A stretch of DNA of 64,000 bases from Pseudomonas sp. REP124 (GCF_020164475.1 NZ_JAIQWX010000010.1:1-64000), one strand, 5' to 3'; shown: positions 47,389-56,860, numbered from the stretch's first letter. Made by a program: numbers and translations. Notes: generated by a model from the sequence alone, not told the origin.

Positions 47389-48402
47389 ATGGATGAAACA
47401 TCGAACACCGAACCGGTGAAGTTCGACCTGTCGGGCATGAACGACAGCATGTTGCATACCATCATGGAGCTGGTTAGCGACGGCATCTGGGACTGGAACG
47501 CCAACACCGGCTTCGTCTACCGCAATGCACGCTGGTACGAGATGCTCGGCTATTCGCCACACTCTCTGGATAACAACGTGCTGACCTGGGAAAACGTCAT
47601 CCACCCCGATGACTACCCGCAGGTCATGGCCCGCTTCGATGATTACCTGAGTGAACGCAGCCCCGCCTATCAGGCCGAGTACCGCTGCCGTACCCATGAC
47701 GGCGATTACATCTGGATCGAAGACCGTGGTCATGTGATTGCCCGCAACGAAGACGGTTCAGTGGCGCGCATGGTCGGCGCGCACCGCAGCATCGAGGACA
47801 GGCGGCGCCTGCTCGAAGAACTGCAGCGACGCAATCACTCGCTGGAAGCGATGATCGAAGAGCGCACCCGGGAACTGTCCCTGGTCAACGAGCAACTGCA
47901 ATTGCAGCTCGAAGAAAACCGCAAACTGGCGCACACCGATACCCTGACTTCCATCGCCAATCGCTATCGCCTGGAACAGCTGCTGCCCCAGGCCTGCGAG
48001 CGCGCCCAGCGCTTTCGCGAACCGCTGTCGGTGATCGCCATGGACATCGACGATTTCAAGAACATCAACGATCACTACGGCCATGCTTTGGGCGATGCGG
48101 CATTGGTCCACGTTGTGGAAAATCTGAAGCGCTTCGTGCGCGAAGGCGACTTGCTGGCGCGGTGGGGTGGCGATGAGTTCATCATGACGCTGGCCAACAC
48201 CTCGTTGGCCGACGCCAGAATCCTCGCCGAGGACATACGGCATGGTCTGGCGGAGTTGCTGCCGGTGGGGGATTTCCAGGTGACGATGAGTTTTGGCGTG
48301 GTGCAGCGTTTCGATGAAGAACAGCAAACCGGGTTGATGGCGCGGGCTGATCAGGCGCTGTATCGGTCGAAGATTGCGGGCAAGAATGTGATTTCTGGAT
48401 AG
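47389..48402 (+). CDS. PAS-GGDEF diguanylate cyclase
   Basis: 337 residues: PAS/PAC sensor domain (about 18-140), coiled-coil linker (about 142-185), and a C-terminal GGDEF domain making c-di-GMP. The active site is intact (ARWGGDEFIM, about 262-271) and an RxxD inhibitory site (REGD) lies five residues before it, so product inhibition is expected. No membrane segment, so soluble. Confidence 0.93.
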   Translation: MDETSNTEPVKFDLSGMNDSMLHTIMELVSDGIWDWNANTGFVYRNARWYEMLGYSPHSLDNNVLTWENVIHPDDYPQVMARFDDYLSERSPAYQAEYRCRTHDGDYIWIEDRGHVIARNEDGSVARMVGAHRSIEDRRRLLEELQRRNHSLEAMIEERTRELSLVNEQLQLQLEENRKLAHTDTLTSIANRYRLEQLLPQACERAQRFREPLSVIAMDIDDFKNINDHYGHALGDAALVHVVENLKRFVREGDLLARWGGDEFIMTLANTSLADARILAEDIRHGLAELLPVGDFQVTMSFGVVQRFDEEQQTGLMARADQALYRSKIAGKNVISG

Positions 48403-48438
48403 CCCAGACTCCCCTTCAATCAAGCCGAACACATACCT

Positions 48439-48532
48439 GTGGCGAGGGGGCTTGCTCCCGTTGGACTGCGTAGCAGTCCCATCTTTTTGGGGCCGCTTCG
48501 CAGCCCAGCGGGGGCAAGCCCCCTCGCCACAA
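48439..48532. repeat. Long inverted repeat, REP-type palindrome A
   Basis: TGTGGCGAGGGGGCTTGCTCC at one end and its inverse GGGGCAAGCCCCCTCGCCACA at the other, with inner halves GGACTGC-GTA-GCAGTCC and a TTTTTGGGG centre. A close relative is at 55023-55120. Different from the CTGTAGGAG REP pairs. Confidence 0.9.
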
Positions 48533-48572
48533 AGACCTCATCGCCTACGCGAGTTCCTGACTGACTACCCCC

Positions 48573-49280
48573 TCACATCTGCCCTTTCACCAACACCGGC
48601 TTCTCCTGATAACGCTCCGGATACAGCTGCTTGAGCTGCGCCACTTTCGGCAGATCATTGATCACGATGTAGGGATAGCTCGGATGCTCGGTCAGAAAGT
48701 CCTGGTGCTCTTCCTCCGCCGGATAGAAACCGTTGAAGCTTTCCAGCTTGGTCACGATCGGCTTATCAAATGAATGCGCCGCATCGAGCTGGGCGATGTA
48801 GGCCTGGGCGACTTTTTGCTGCTCGCTGTTTTTGGTAAAGATCGCCGAGCGATACTGGGTACCGGTGTCCGGTCCCTGGCGGTTCAGTTCGGTGGGGTTA
48901 TGCGCCACGGAAAAGTAGATCTGCAGCAAAGTGCCGTAGCTGACCTGACTCGGGTCATAGGTGACCTCCACGGACTCCGCATGGCCAGTATCACCATCGC
49001 TCACGCGCTCATACTGCGCCGTATTGGCCGCCCCGCCCGCGTAACCGGAGACCGCGTTCTTCACGCCTTTGACATGCTGGAACACACCCTGAACGCCCCA
49101 GAAACAACCGCCGGCGAATACTGCGGTTTCGCTATGGGCCTGGGTAACCTCATCAAGGGTTGGCGGTGCAATCAGCACCGCTTCTTCAGCGCCGCCCAGA
49201 GAGAATGCCGAGCATTGGCCGATGACGCCGGCAGTTACCAGCCCCAACAGCGTACGACGCCAGGTGAACAGGGTTTTCAT
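48573..49280 (-). CDS. msrA: Periplasmic methionine sulfoxide reductase A
   Basis: 235 residues with a signal peptide (about 1-25, LVTAGVIGQCSAFS) followed by an MsrA domain. The catalytic Cys is in AVFAGGCFWGVQGVFQ (about 59) with YAGG downstream and HNPTELNRQGPDTGTQYRS, the full family pattern. It repairs S-epimer methionine sulfoxide in exported proteins. Encoded next to a DipZ-like thiol transporter and msrB, all on one strand. Confidence 0.94.
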   Translation of the reverse strand: MKTLFTWRRTLLGLVTAGVIGQCSAFSLGGAEEAVLIAPPTLDEVTQAHSETAVFAGGCFWGVQGVFQHVKGVKNAVSGYAGGAANTAQYERVSDGDTGHAESVEVTYDPSQVSYGTLLQIYFSVAHNPTELNRQGPDTGTQYRSAIFTKNSEQQKVAQAYIAQLDAAHSFDKPIVTKLESFNGFYPAEEEHQDFLTEHPSYPYIVINDLPKVAQLKQLYPERYQEKPVLVKGQM

Positions 49281-49311
49281 GGGTAGAACTCCTGAAAATT
49301 TTTAAGGGCTG

Positions 49312-51078
49312 TCAGCCGAAGGTGAACGCGTAGGCCGATGCGCCCGGATCCAGAAACTCGATGCTGAAGGTCCGGTCCTGCACGCCGCCGTTCTGGCGTA
49401 CCAGTTGATACAAACGTTGTTCGGTCACCGTGCCGCTGCCATCGGGCGCCACGTCCATGCCATGGTCGTTTGCGGGAGCCTTGCCATCGATCAGCACCTT
49501 GAAGCGTACTGGCTTGCCGTCCGCGCCGGGGCTCAGTACCAGATGCAGGTCACGGGCGTGGAAGCGGTAGACGATGCGACTGTCCGGTGCACTGGCCGTG
49601 GCGTGCTCGGGGCCGACTTTCCATTGACCGTCCAGACTCCAGTCGTTGAGCGCCAGTTGCGCAGGCGTCTGGTAGCTCGACACCTTGTCCGGCACCAGGC
49701 TGGTATCCGGCACGAAATGCTCCGCACGCTGGTAGCCGACGTAGGTTTCCGGCGATTGAACTTCGTTGTTGTCCGGCGCCATTTGCACGCCATCGGCCTT
49801 GGCGTTGATCAACCCGTCCGACACCTTGCTGGCACCGGCCTCACGCAGCAATTGCTGGATGACCCGCTCCGACTCGTCGTACGCGCCTTCGCCGAAGTGG
49901 TGATAACGAATGCGTCCTTGGGCGTCGGCGAAATAGTGCGCCGGCCAGTATTCGTTGTTGAAGGCTCGCCAGATCTTGAATTCGTTATCGATGGCTACCG
50001 GGTAGCTGATACCCAGGTCTTTCATGGCTTTGGTGACGTTATCGACGTTGCGCTCGAAGGCGAATTCCGGCGCATGCACACCGATCACCACCAGCCCCTG
50101 GTCACGGTACTTCTCGGCCCAGGCTTTCACGTAGGGCAAAGAACGCAGGCAGTTGATGCAGGAGTAGGTCCAGAAATCCACCAGCACGACCTTGCCTTTC
50201 AGCGCCTGAGCATCGAGCGGCGGTGAATTGAGCCACTGCACGGCACCGTCAAGCGGCGGCAGCTTGCCTTCTACCGGCAAGGTGCTTGCGCTGACGGGCA
50301 TTGCGCCGTCGGACGACGGTTTTTGCGCCATCATCGCCGTGCTGTTGCGCGGTGATTTACCCGCCAGCTGCTCTACCAGAGCCTGTTCGATTCCACCGGT
50401 GGACGCCGTCGAAACCCGCGCCAGAATCCCGGTGTCGAGCCCCAGCGCAATAGCAGCCACACCGGCCAGCATTGCCGCACCGAGGCCGCGACGCAGCCAC
50501 TCGCCAGCCCCGATGGAACGCTTCATTGCCGCGAACACTTTGCCACCCAGCAGCAAGGCCACGGCGAGGGACGTCGCGGCACCAGCGGCATAAGCCAGCA
50601 ATAACAAAGTGGTGGCGATGCTCGCGCCCTGCAAGGCAGCGCCGGTCAGCAACAGACCCAGGATCGGCCCCGCGCAGGGTGCCCACAGCAAACCAGTGGC
50701 GACCCCGATCAGAAACGAAGCGCCCGGACGTGGCCGAGCATCGGCTCCCGCTTTCTCGGACAAACGACTTCCCGCCGCAACCAGTGGTCGGGTCAGGCGC
50801 TCGGCCAATTGCGGCAGCAACAGCGTCAGGCCGAACAGCGCCACGAACACCAGCGCCAGCCAGCGCCCGTACTGATTGAGCTGCACCACCCAACCCCCGC
50901 CCACCGCCGCCAGCGTGGCGACGAAGGCGAAGGTCAGCGCCATGCCCGCCAACAGCGGCAAGCCACTTTTCACGAACGGCTGGCCAGTGCGAGCAAAGAC
51001 GAACGGCAGTACCGGCAAGATGCACGGGCTGACGATTGTCAGCACACCACCGAGATAAGCGAGGACCAGAAGCCACAT
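49312..51078 (-). CDS. DipZ-like fusion: CcdA-type membrane thiol transporter plus thioredoxin domain
   Basis: 588 residues. N-terminal CcdA/DsbD-like region with about six membrane segments (about 1-240) and cysteines in VSPCILPVLPF and LLWAPCAGPILG. Then a periplasmic thioredoxin-like domain with WTYSCINCLRSLPYV (CxxC, near 310-325) and a C-terminal DipZ beta domain. It brings reducing power across the inner membrane to keep the periplasmic Msr enzymes active. ATG 51078 is used; the earlier TTG is weaker. Sits between msrA and msrB. Confidence 0.9.
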   Translation of the reverse strand: MWLLVLAYLGGVLTIVSPCILPVLPFVFARTGQPFVKSGLPLLAGMALTFAFVATLAAVGGGWVVQLNQYGRWLALVFVALFGLTLLLPQLAERLTRPLVAAGSRLSEKAGADARPRPGASFLIGVATGLLWAPCAGPILGLLLTGAALQGASIATTLLLLAYAAGAATSLAVALLLGGKVFAAMKRSIGAGEWLRRGLGAAMLAGVAAIALGLDTGILARVSTASTGGIEQALVEQLAGKSPRNSTAMMAQKPSSDGAMPVSASTLPVEGKLPPLDGAVQWLNSPPLDAQALKGKVVLVDFWTYSCINCLRSLPYVKAWAEKYRDQGLVVIGVHAPEFAFERNVDNVTKAMKDLGISYPVAIDNEFKIWRAFNNEYWPAHYFADAQGRIRYHHFGEGAYDESERVIQQLLREAGASKVSDGLINAKADGVQMAPDNNEVQSPETYVGYQRAEHFVPDTSLVPDKVSSYQTPAQLALNDWSLDGQWKVGPEHATASAPDSRIVYRFHARDLHLVLSPGADGKPVRFKVLIDGKAPANDHGMDVAPDGSGTVTEQRLYQLVRQNGGVQDRTFSIEFLDPGASAYAFTFG

Positions 51079-51114
51079 AGCGTCGACCTGCAAGAGTGAG
51101 GAAAGGAGTCGGGA

Positions 51115-51639
51115 TCAGACCGGCCGGAATGTCATTGCCAGGCCGTTCATGCAGTAACGCAGCCCGGTAGGTTTCGGCCCATCATCGAAGACATGCCCCA
51201 AGTGCCCGCCACAACGCCGGCAGTGCACCTCTTCGCGAACCATGCCGAAGGTGCGGTCCTGGCGGGTCGCCACGGCCTTGTCCAGCGGCGCCCAGAAACT
51301 CGGCCAACCGGTGCGGCTGTCGAATTTGGTATCCGAGGAAAACAACGGCAGCTCGCAGCCAGCACAAGCAAACGTACCTTCACGGTGTTCGTTGTTCAGC
51401 GGGCTGCTGTAGGCCCGTTCGGTGCCCTCTTCGCGAAGGATCTCGTACTGCTCGTCGCTGAGGATGGTGTGCCATTCGCTATCGCTGTGGGTCACTTCGA
51501 ACACCTCCGCCGCTTCGGCCTCGCTGATCAGGACAGACCGGCCGGCAAATTTTGGCAATACACCGACGGCCAGGACTGCAACCCCCAGCCCGCCGGTCGC
51601 CAACAGAAATTGTCGTCGTGAAAAATGTTTTGAGAGCAT
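51115..51639 (-). CDS. msrB: Methionine sulfoxide reductase B, Tat-exported
   Basis: 174 residues. N-terminus SRRQFLLATGGLGVAVLAVG is a twin-arginine signal. The MsrB domain has CAGCELPLFSSDTKF and HCRRCGGHLGH (zinc ligands) and the catalytic RYCMNG at the C-terminus. Export with MsrA and the DipZ-like protein gives a complete periplasmic repair set. MLSKHFSRRQ at 51639 is the better start; ten upstream codons are ignored. Confidence 0.93.
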   Translation of the reverse strand: MLSKHFSRRQFLLATGGLGVAVLAVGVLPKFAGRSVLISEAEAAEVFEVTHSDSEWHTILSDEQYEILREEGTERAYSSPLNNEHREGTFACAGCELPLFSSDTKFDSRTGWPSFWAPLDKAVATRQDRTFGMVREEVHCRRCGGHLGHVFDDGPKPTGLRYCMNGLAMTFRPV

Positions 51640-51788
51640 TGCCGTCTCCAAAAATCCAGGGCCCTTCATGGAACAAAGCCTAGGCTTGGGTTGATCGCCA
51701 AATCCTCACGAGAAGTTAAACAATTCGTGATAACTGCGGCTCCGTAAAACCCGCACAATGTGCCCATTGCGTCGAAGGATTGAACTGG

Positions 51789-52508
51789 ATGGAACAGAAC
51801 AAACGCGTCCTCGTGGTCGAGGACGACCTGCACATCGCCGACCTTATCTGCCTGCATCTGCGCGATGAGCAGTTCGAGGTGGTGCACTGCGCCGATGGCG
51901 ATGAAGGCATGCGCCTGCTGCAGCAAGGAAACTGGGACGCACTGGTTCTGGACTTGATGCTGCCAGGCGTCGATGGCCTGGAAATCTGCCGGCGCGCCCG
52001 CGCCATGGCCCGCTACACGCCGATCATCATCACCAGCGCCCGCTCCAGCGAAGTGCACCGGATTCTCGGGCTGGAGCTGGGCGCCGATGACTACCTGGCC
52101 AAACCGTTTTCCATGCTCGAACTGGTGGCGCGGGTCAAAGCTCTGCTGCGCCGGGTCGACGCCATGGCCCGCAACCTGAAGATGGACGCCGGCAGCCTGA
52201 ACATCGACGGCCTGGCCATCGATCCGATCACCCGCGAAGCCTCTCTTGAGGGGCGGCGCCTGGACCTCACGCCGAGGGAGTTCGACCTGCTGTATTTCTT
52301 CGCGCGCCAGCCCGGCAAGGTGTTCTCGCGCATGGACCTGCTCAATGCCGTCTGGGGTTACAGCCACGAGGGCTACGAGCACACGGTCAATACCCACATC
52401 AACCGCCTGCGCTCAAAGATCGAGACAGATCCCGCGCAACCGGCACGCATCCTCACGGTCTGGGGACGCGGCTACAAATTCGCCACTGGCGAGGAGCCAC
52501 AAGCATGA
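51789..52508 (+). CDS. OmpR/PhoB-family response regulator
   Basis: 239 residues: receiver domain (about 1-120; DD in VVEDD, phospho-acceptor Asp in LVLDLMLPGVDG, about 55; Lys in LAKPF) and a C-terminal winged helix (about 140-235, LTPREFDLLYFFARQPGKVFS). ATG 51789 follows AAGGAT. Overlaps the sensor kinase gene by 4 bases. Divergent from msrB, so it may control the Msr-DipZ group. Confidence 0.93.
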   Translation: MEQNKRVLVVEDDLHIADLICLHLRDEQFEVVHCADGDEGMRLLQQGNWDALVLDLMLPGVDGLEICRRARAMARYTPIIITSARSSEVHRILGLELGADDYLAKPFSMLELVARVKALLRRVDAMARNLKMDAGSLNIDGLAIDPITREASLEGRRLDLTPREFDLLYFFARQPGKVFSRMDLLNAVWGYSHEGYEHTVNTHINRLRSKIETDPAQPARILTVWGRGYKFATGEEPQA

Positions 52509-54013
52509 GGTTGACCCTCACACAACGCCTGTCCCTGGTGTTCGCCGTCCTGCTGCTGGTGTGCTGCGGCACTTCGGCGTGGATGCAGGTGCGCTCCAAC
52601 CAGATGCATGAACAGGAAGTGGTGCAGGGGTTGTCGCGGGATCTGGCGCAACACATCGCCCGCGATACGGTTTTGATGGATACCCGGGGCTTGATGCCCA
52701 ATGCGGTGCGTGACCTGTTCAGCAAGCTGATGCAGGTAAACCCCAGTGTCGAGGTATATCTGCTCGATCCCGCTGGGAAGATCGTCGGCAGCGCCGCACC
52801 CGAGGGTCGGATACATCGTGAGCAGATCGATCTGGCGCCGATCCAGCGCCTGCTCAAGGGTGATGCCTTGCCGATTCTTGGCGACGACCCGCGCAGCGCC
52901 GATGCCCGCAAGGTGTTCAGCGCGGCGCCGTTGATGGTCGATGGCAAGCCGGCGGGTTATCTCTACGTGGTGCTGCTCGGCGAGGACCATGACCGCCTTG
53001 CCGAACGTGGTGCCACCAGTGCCGCGCTCAATACCGCGCTACTGTCGATCGGGCTGGTGGCGCTGCTGTGCCTGATTGCCGGTCTCACCGCGTTCGCCTT
53101 GATCACCCGGCCGTTGCGACGCCTGACCGACAGTGTCAGCCAGTTCGACATCGATGGCATTCCCGTTACGCCAACGCCCTCCCCGCCTGTGGATAAAAAT
53201 GCCAGCCACGATGAAATCGCCATCCTCGACGCCACCTTCCGCCAGATGCAGGCACGCCTTGGCGAGCAGTGGCGCTCGCTGACCCGCCAGGATCAAGAAC
53301 GCCGCGAGCTGGTGGCGAACATTTCCCACGACCTGCGCACACCGCTGGCGTCCTTGCACGGTTACCTGGAAACCCTGTCGCTCAAGGACGCCACGCTGTC
53401 TCCCGCCGATCGCCGTCGCTACCTGGGCATCGCGCTGGATCAGAGCCGCAAGGTTGGTGGGCTGGCGCAATCGCTGCTGGAGCTGGTGCGACTGGAGCAT
53501 GGTTTTGTGCAGCCGATTCTGGAGCGTTTCTCCCTGACCGATCTGGCCCAAGACATCTTCCAGAAATTCGAACTTACCGCCGAAGCGCGGCAGGTGGAAC
53601 TCAAGGCCACCTTTGCCCCCAATGTTTCAGCGGCGTGCGCTGACCTGGGATTGATCGAACGGGTGCTGACCAACCTGTTCGACAATGCCCTGCGCCATGT
53701 GCCGCAAGGTGGCGAGATCGAACTGAGCCTGCGACCGCAAAGCTCATTCATTGAAGTCACCGTCAGCGATACCGGTCCCGGTATCGCCCCCGAATTTCGC
53801 GAAGGCCTGTTCCTGCGTCCGTTCAACATTGGCGGTGCGCGGCGCGACGGTGGGTTGGGTCTGCGAATCGTGCATCGCATCCTGCAGTTGCATGGGTGCG
53901 AGATTCAGTTGGTCGATGTGCCGGGGCGTGGGGCGACCTTCCGGTTTTCACTGCCCAAGGATGAAGAGACAGCGGCGCGGGTGATGAGCCTGAATGCACA
54001 GGACCAAGTCTGA
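52505..54013 (+). CDS. Membrane sensor histidine kinase
   Basis: 502 residues: membrane helix 1 (about 8-28), periplasmic sensor (about 29-175), membrane helix 2 (about 180-200), HAMP (about 200-260), dimerisation/phospho-acceptor (ANISHDLRTPLASLHGYLE, His near 280), and the HATPase domain (LFDNALRHVPQGG, DTGPGIAPE, GGLGLRIVHRIL). The start overlaps the response regulator stop. Cognate pair by position. Confidence 0.93.
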   Translation: MRLTLTQRLSLVFAVLLLVCCGTSAWMQVRSNQMHEQEVVQGLSRDLAQHIARDTVLMDTRGLMPNAVRDLFSKLMQVNPSVEVYLLDPAGKIVGSAAPEGRIHREQIDLAPIQRLLKGDALPILGDDPRSADARKVFSAAPLMVDGKPAGYLYVVLLGEDHDRLAERGATSAALNTALLSIGLVALLCLIAGLTAFALITRPLRRLTDSVSQFDIDGIPVTPTPSPPVDKNASHDEIAILDATFRQMQARLGEQWRSLTRQDQERRELVANISHDLRTPLASLHGYLETLSLKDATLSPADRRRYLGIALDQSRKVGGLAQSLLELVRLEHGFVQPILERFSLTDLAQDIFQKFELTAEARQVELKATFAPNVSAACADLGLIERVLTNLFDNALRHVPQGGEIELSLRPQSSFIEVTVSDTGPGIAPEFREGLFLRPFNIGGARRDGGLGLRIVHRILQLHGCEIQLVDVPGRGATFRFSLPKDEETAARVMSLNAQDQV

Positions 54014-54031
54014 AAAACCGCGGACCTGCCT

Positions 54032-54123
54032 TTGTAGGAGCGAGGCTTGCCCGCGAACAGGCCGGCAGCCTCACCACCTCTATCGCCTGAAACACCGCCT
54101 TCGCGGGCAAGCCTCGCTCCTAC
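54032..54123. repeat. REP pair (inverted)
   Basis: TTGTAGGAGCGAGGCTTGCCCGC and inverted GCGGGCAAGCCTCGCTCCTAC. Confidence 0.9.
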
Positions 54124-54280
54124 CGGATTTGTGATCGTCCACAAGGTTGTGAGTTGCATGAAACTGTCCATCCGGCCATTGCTCCGTGACAACACCGTCC
54201 CGGTCCAATAGGCTAGTCGGCCGGAAAAAGCCCCTGCGCTTTCTCGCCCTATTCAAGCTGAAAAAAGTAGTGAAATTTCA

Positions 54281-54985
54281 ATGTCCGATTCCAATACCGC
54301 TGAAACCGTAGTCACCCTGTCGTCCAAAGCGGAATACGAAAACTCCATCAATCTTTCACAACACGTCTCCCAGGCCAAAACCATCAGCGAGATGGTGCTG
54401 GACGCTTTCCAGTCCAGCCGCGAAAGCGAGCAGATTCGCGAACTGCGTGCAGCGATTCGCCAGGCGCACGACAGCTTCGACGATGACCGCGCCTATGAAC
54501 TGATGGGCCAGCTCAAGCAGCTCAAGGACGCTGAAGCTGCCGATATCGCGGCCCTGGAAGACCTGAGCAGCAAGTTTCCGATCAGCCGCATTCTGTCGAG
54601 CTTCAAGGACGACCCCGCGTTTCAGGAAATCGTCTACGGCCTGGCCCTGAAGGTGCTGAACCAGACCCATCAAGCCATCAGCAACCCGAGCGGCGGCAAA
54701 AGCAAGGCCGCGCGGCCCAAGAAAGAAGCCGAAGTGTTCACCATCAGCAAGGACGGCATCAGCGTGACCCTGCCGCTGCGTACCCCGCGCTCGCGCCTGA
54801 ACGTTGACCGTGAAGCGCTGGAATTCCTCGGTTTCAACTTTGTGGGTGAAGGTGAGGAGGCGGAGCTGGAAAGCGAAACGTTCATGGACAACAGCGGCGC
54901 TGAGCAGGCGGCCAACCGCAAGAACATCATCACGGCCTTGCAGCAGCAGACGGCGTTTGATGGGTACAGCATCGCTGCGCAGTAA
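54281..54985 (+). CDS. Hypothetical protein (234 aa)
   Basis: 234-residue acidic, largely helical, cytoplasmic protein; no family recognised. Helical segments with heptad character at about 40-100, a Lys-rich hinge near 138-150, then a beta-rich part. No signal peptide or membrane segment. Ribosome site is weak (AGTGAAATTTC before ATG). Codon use is normal for the genome, so a real gene is likely. Confidence 0.75.
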   Translation: MSDSNTAETVVTLSSKAEYENSINLSQHVSQAKTISEMVLDAFQSSRESEQIRELRAAIRQAHDSFDDDRAYELMGQLKQLKDAEAADIAALEDLSSKFPISRILSSFKDDPAFQEIVYGLALKVLNQTHQAISNPSGGKSKAARPKKEAEVFTISKDGISVTLPLRTPRSRLNVDREALEFLGFNFVGEGEEAELESETFMDNSGAEQAANRKNIITALQQQTAFDGYSIAAQ

Positions 54986-55022
54986 CGCACACCTGAGACT
55001 GAACTCTCTGTAGTGAGAGGAC

Positions 55023-55120
55023 TTTGTGGCGAGGGGGCTTGCCCCCGCTGGACTGCGCAGCAGTCCCATCTTTTTGGGGCGGCTTCGCCACCCAACGGGG
55101 GCAAGCCCCCTCGCCACAAA
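55023..55120. repeat. Long inverted repeat, REP-type palindrome B
   Basis: TTTGTGGCGAGGGGGCTTGCC and its inverse at the right end (GGCAAGCCCCCTCGCCACAAA), inner GGACTGC-GCA-GCAGTCC, centre ATCTTTTTGGGG. Near-identical in design and sequence to 48439-48532. Confidence 0.9.
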
Positions 55121-55157
55121 CAGCGCCCCGCCTCAGATAGGTGACAGCCTTGCCAAG

Positions 55158-55182
55158 AGCCCCGCCCCGCGCGGGGCTTTTT
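55158..55182 (+). terminator. Terminator downstream of the 234-aa gene
   Basis: AGCCCCGC-CCCGC-GCGGGGCT with TTTTTATT; it follows the hypothetical gene and palindrome B. Confidence 0.8.
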
Positions 55183-55329
55183 ATTGCCCGCGATTCGGGC
55201 AAATACGCGATTAATCTTCCAGTATCGACGGCAGTACTTCCCTTTACCCAACAGCACCACGGGTCCGCCTGCGGGGAGCGCCTTTCACTTTCCAGCCCAG
55301 ACCTCAGTGGTGCAACTGCCGAGGTCATC

Positions 55330-56754
55330 ATGAACACGACTCCGTTGTACCGCCAACTGGCCAATCACTATCTGGACGCGATCCGCAGCGGCACCCTGAA
55401 AACCGGAGAGCGTTTCCCTTCCATTCGACTGATGATGGAAAAACACGCCGTCAGCCTGTCGACGGCGGTGCAGGTTTGCCGCGAGCTCGAAGACTATGGC
55501 GTACTGGAAGCCCGCCCGCGCTCGGGCAACTACATCCGCCAGCCCGACACCCCCGCCAAACCCACCGCAAGCTCCTTGCCCCCGCCGCTGGATACCGGTG
55601 CCTACGTCGGCATTCATGAGCAAGTGTCGGCGGTGCTCAAGGCCAGCCAGCGGGCGACGGTGAAAGTCAATTTCGCCAGCGCCTACTGCGCGCCCCAGCT
55701 GTATCCGATCAAGGCCCTGCAGGACAACATGATCAAGGCTCTGCGCCAGGATCAGCACCTTTTCGAAACCACCGGCACCACCGCCGGCAATATCGCCTTG
55801 CGCAACGTGCTGGCCCGGCGCGCGCTGACCAGCAAGACCCACGTGAGCGCCGAGCGCATCGTGATCACCAACGGCGCCACTGAAGCGATCAACCTGGCGT
55901 TGCGCGCGGTGACATCCCCCGGCGATACCGTGGCCGTGGAGTCGCCGACCTTCTACGGCCTGCTGCAAATCCTCGAAAGCCTGAACCTGCGGGTGCTGGA
56001 GATCCCGGCCTCAAGCCACAGCGGGATCAATCTGCCGGCCCTGCAACAGGTGCTACTAGGCCCCGAGCGAATCAAGGCGCTGATCGTGATTCCCAACCTG
56101 CACAACCCGCTGGGCAGCATCATGCCCGACGCCAACAAGGCGCGACTGGTACAGCTGTGCGCCGAGCACGACACGGTGTTGATCGAAGACGACACCTATG
56201 GCGATCTGGTGGACAGCGAGCAGCCGCTGTCCACGCTCAAGCATTGGGATCGCAGCGACAACCTGATCTATTGCGCCTCGCTGAACAAAACCCTGGCCCC
56301 CGGCATGCGCCTGGGCTGGATCAGCGCCGGCAAGTGGCACGACCGCGTGGAGATGCTCAAGCACACCCAGTCCCGCGGCTGCGAGGCGCTGACGCAACTG
56401 GCGGTCAGTGCGTTCATGGGCACGCCGTCCTATGAGCGTTACCTGCGGCGCTTGCGCAACACCCTCGCCCAGCAACGGTTGCAAATGAGCATCGGCATTC
56501 TGCGCAATTTTCCGCCTGGCACCCGGGTGAGCACGCCGGAGGGCGGGACCTTGTTATGGGTGGAATTGCCGCGGGAACATTCGTCCATGGCGTTGTTTCA
56601 GGCGGCGTTGAATGTGGGCATTCAGATATCCCCGGGTGGGATTTTTTCTAATGACAAACGCTTCGATCACTTTGTGCGGATCGGGTGTGGGGCGCCGTAT
56701 TCGCCGAAGATTGATGAAGCATTACAGACCTTGGGACGACTCCTGTCCCTGTAG
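55330..56754 (+). CDS. MocR-type regulator (GntR winged helix fused to aminotransferase domain)
   Basis: 474 residues. GntR-type winged helix at the N-terminus (about 1-70; YRQLANHYLDAIRSGTLKTGER, SGNYI), then a PLP-aminotransferase-like domain with IPNLHNPLGS, EDDTYGDL and the lysine in ASLNKTLAPGMRLGW. Such proteins sense PLP-linked or amino-acid effectors. ATG 55330 gives the usual N-terminus; upstream in-frame sequence contains a terminator. Convergent with the leftward amino-acid cluster. The TAG stop lies in a REP. Confidence 0.9.
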   Translation: MNTTPLYRQLANHYLDAIRSGTLKTGERFPSIRLMMEKHAVSLSTAVQVCRELEDYGVLEARPRSGNYIRQPDTPAKPTASSLPPPLDTGAYVGIHEQVSAVLKASQRATVKVNFASAYCAPQLYPIKALQDNMIKALRQDQHLFETTGTTAGNIALRNVLARRALTSKTHVSAERIVITNGATEAINLALRAVTSPGDTVAVESPTFYGLLQILESLNLRVLEIPASSHSGINLPALQQVLLGPERIKALIVIPNLHNPLGSIMPDANKARLVQLCAEHDTVLIEDDTYGDLVDSEQPLSTLKHWDRSDNLIYCASLNKTLAPGMRLGWISAGKWHDRVEMLKHTQSRGCEALTQLAVSAFMGTPSYERYLRRLRNTLAQQRLQMSIGILRNFPPGTRVSTPEGGTLLWVELPREHSSMALFQAALNVGIQISPGGIFSNDKRFDHFVRIGCGAPYSPKIDEALQTLGRLLSL

Positions 56755-56850
56755 GAGCGAGCATGCTCGCGATGGACGACAGGACACCGCGGGGTGTCAG
56801 GCTGCCAGCGTCATCGTTGACGACCATCGCGAGCGTGCTCGCTCCTACAG
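56749..56850. repeat. REP pair (inverted)
   Basis: CTGTAGGAGCGAGCATGCTCGC and inverted GCGAGCGTGCTCGCTCCTACAG, between convergent genes. The first unit supplies the stop codon of the MocR gene. Confidence 0.9.
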
Positions 56851-56860
56851 GGGTGGTGTT

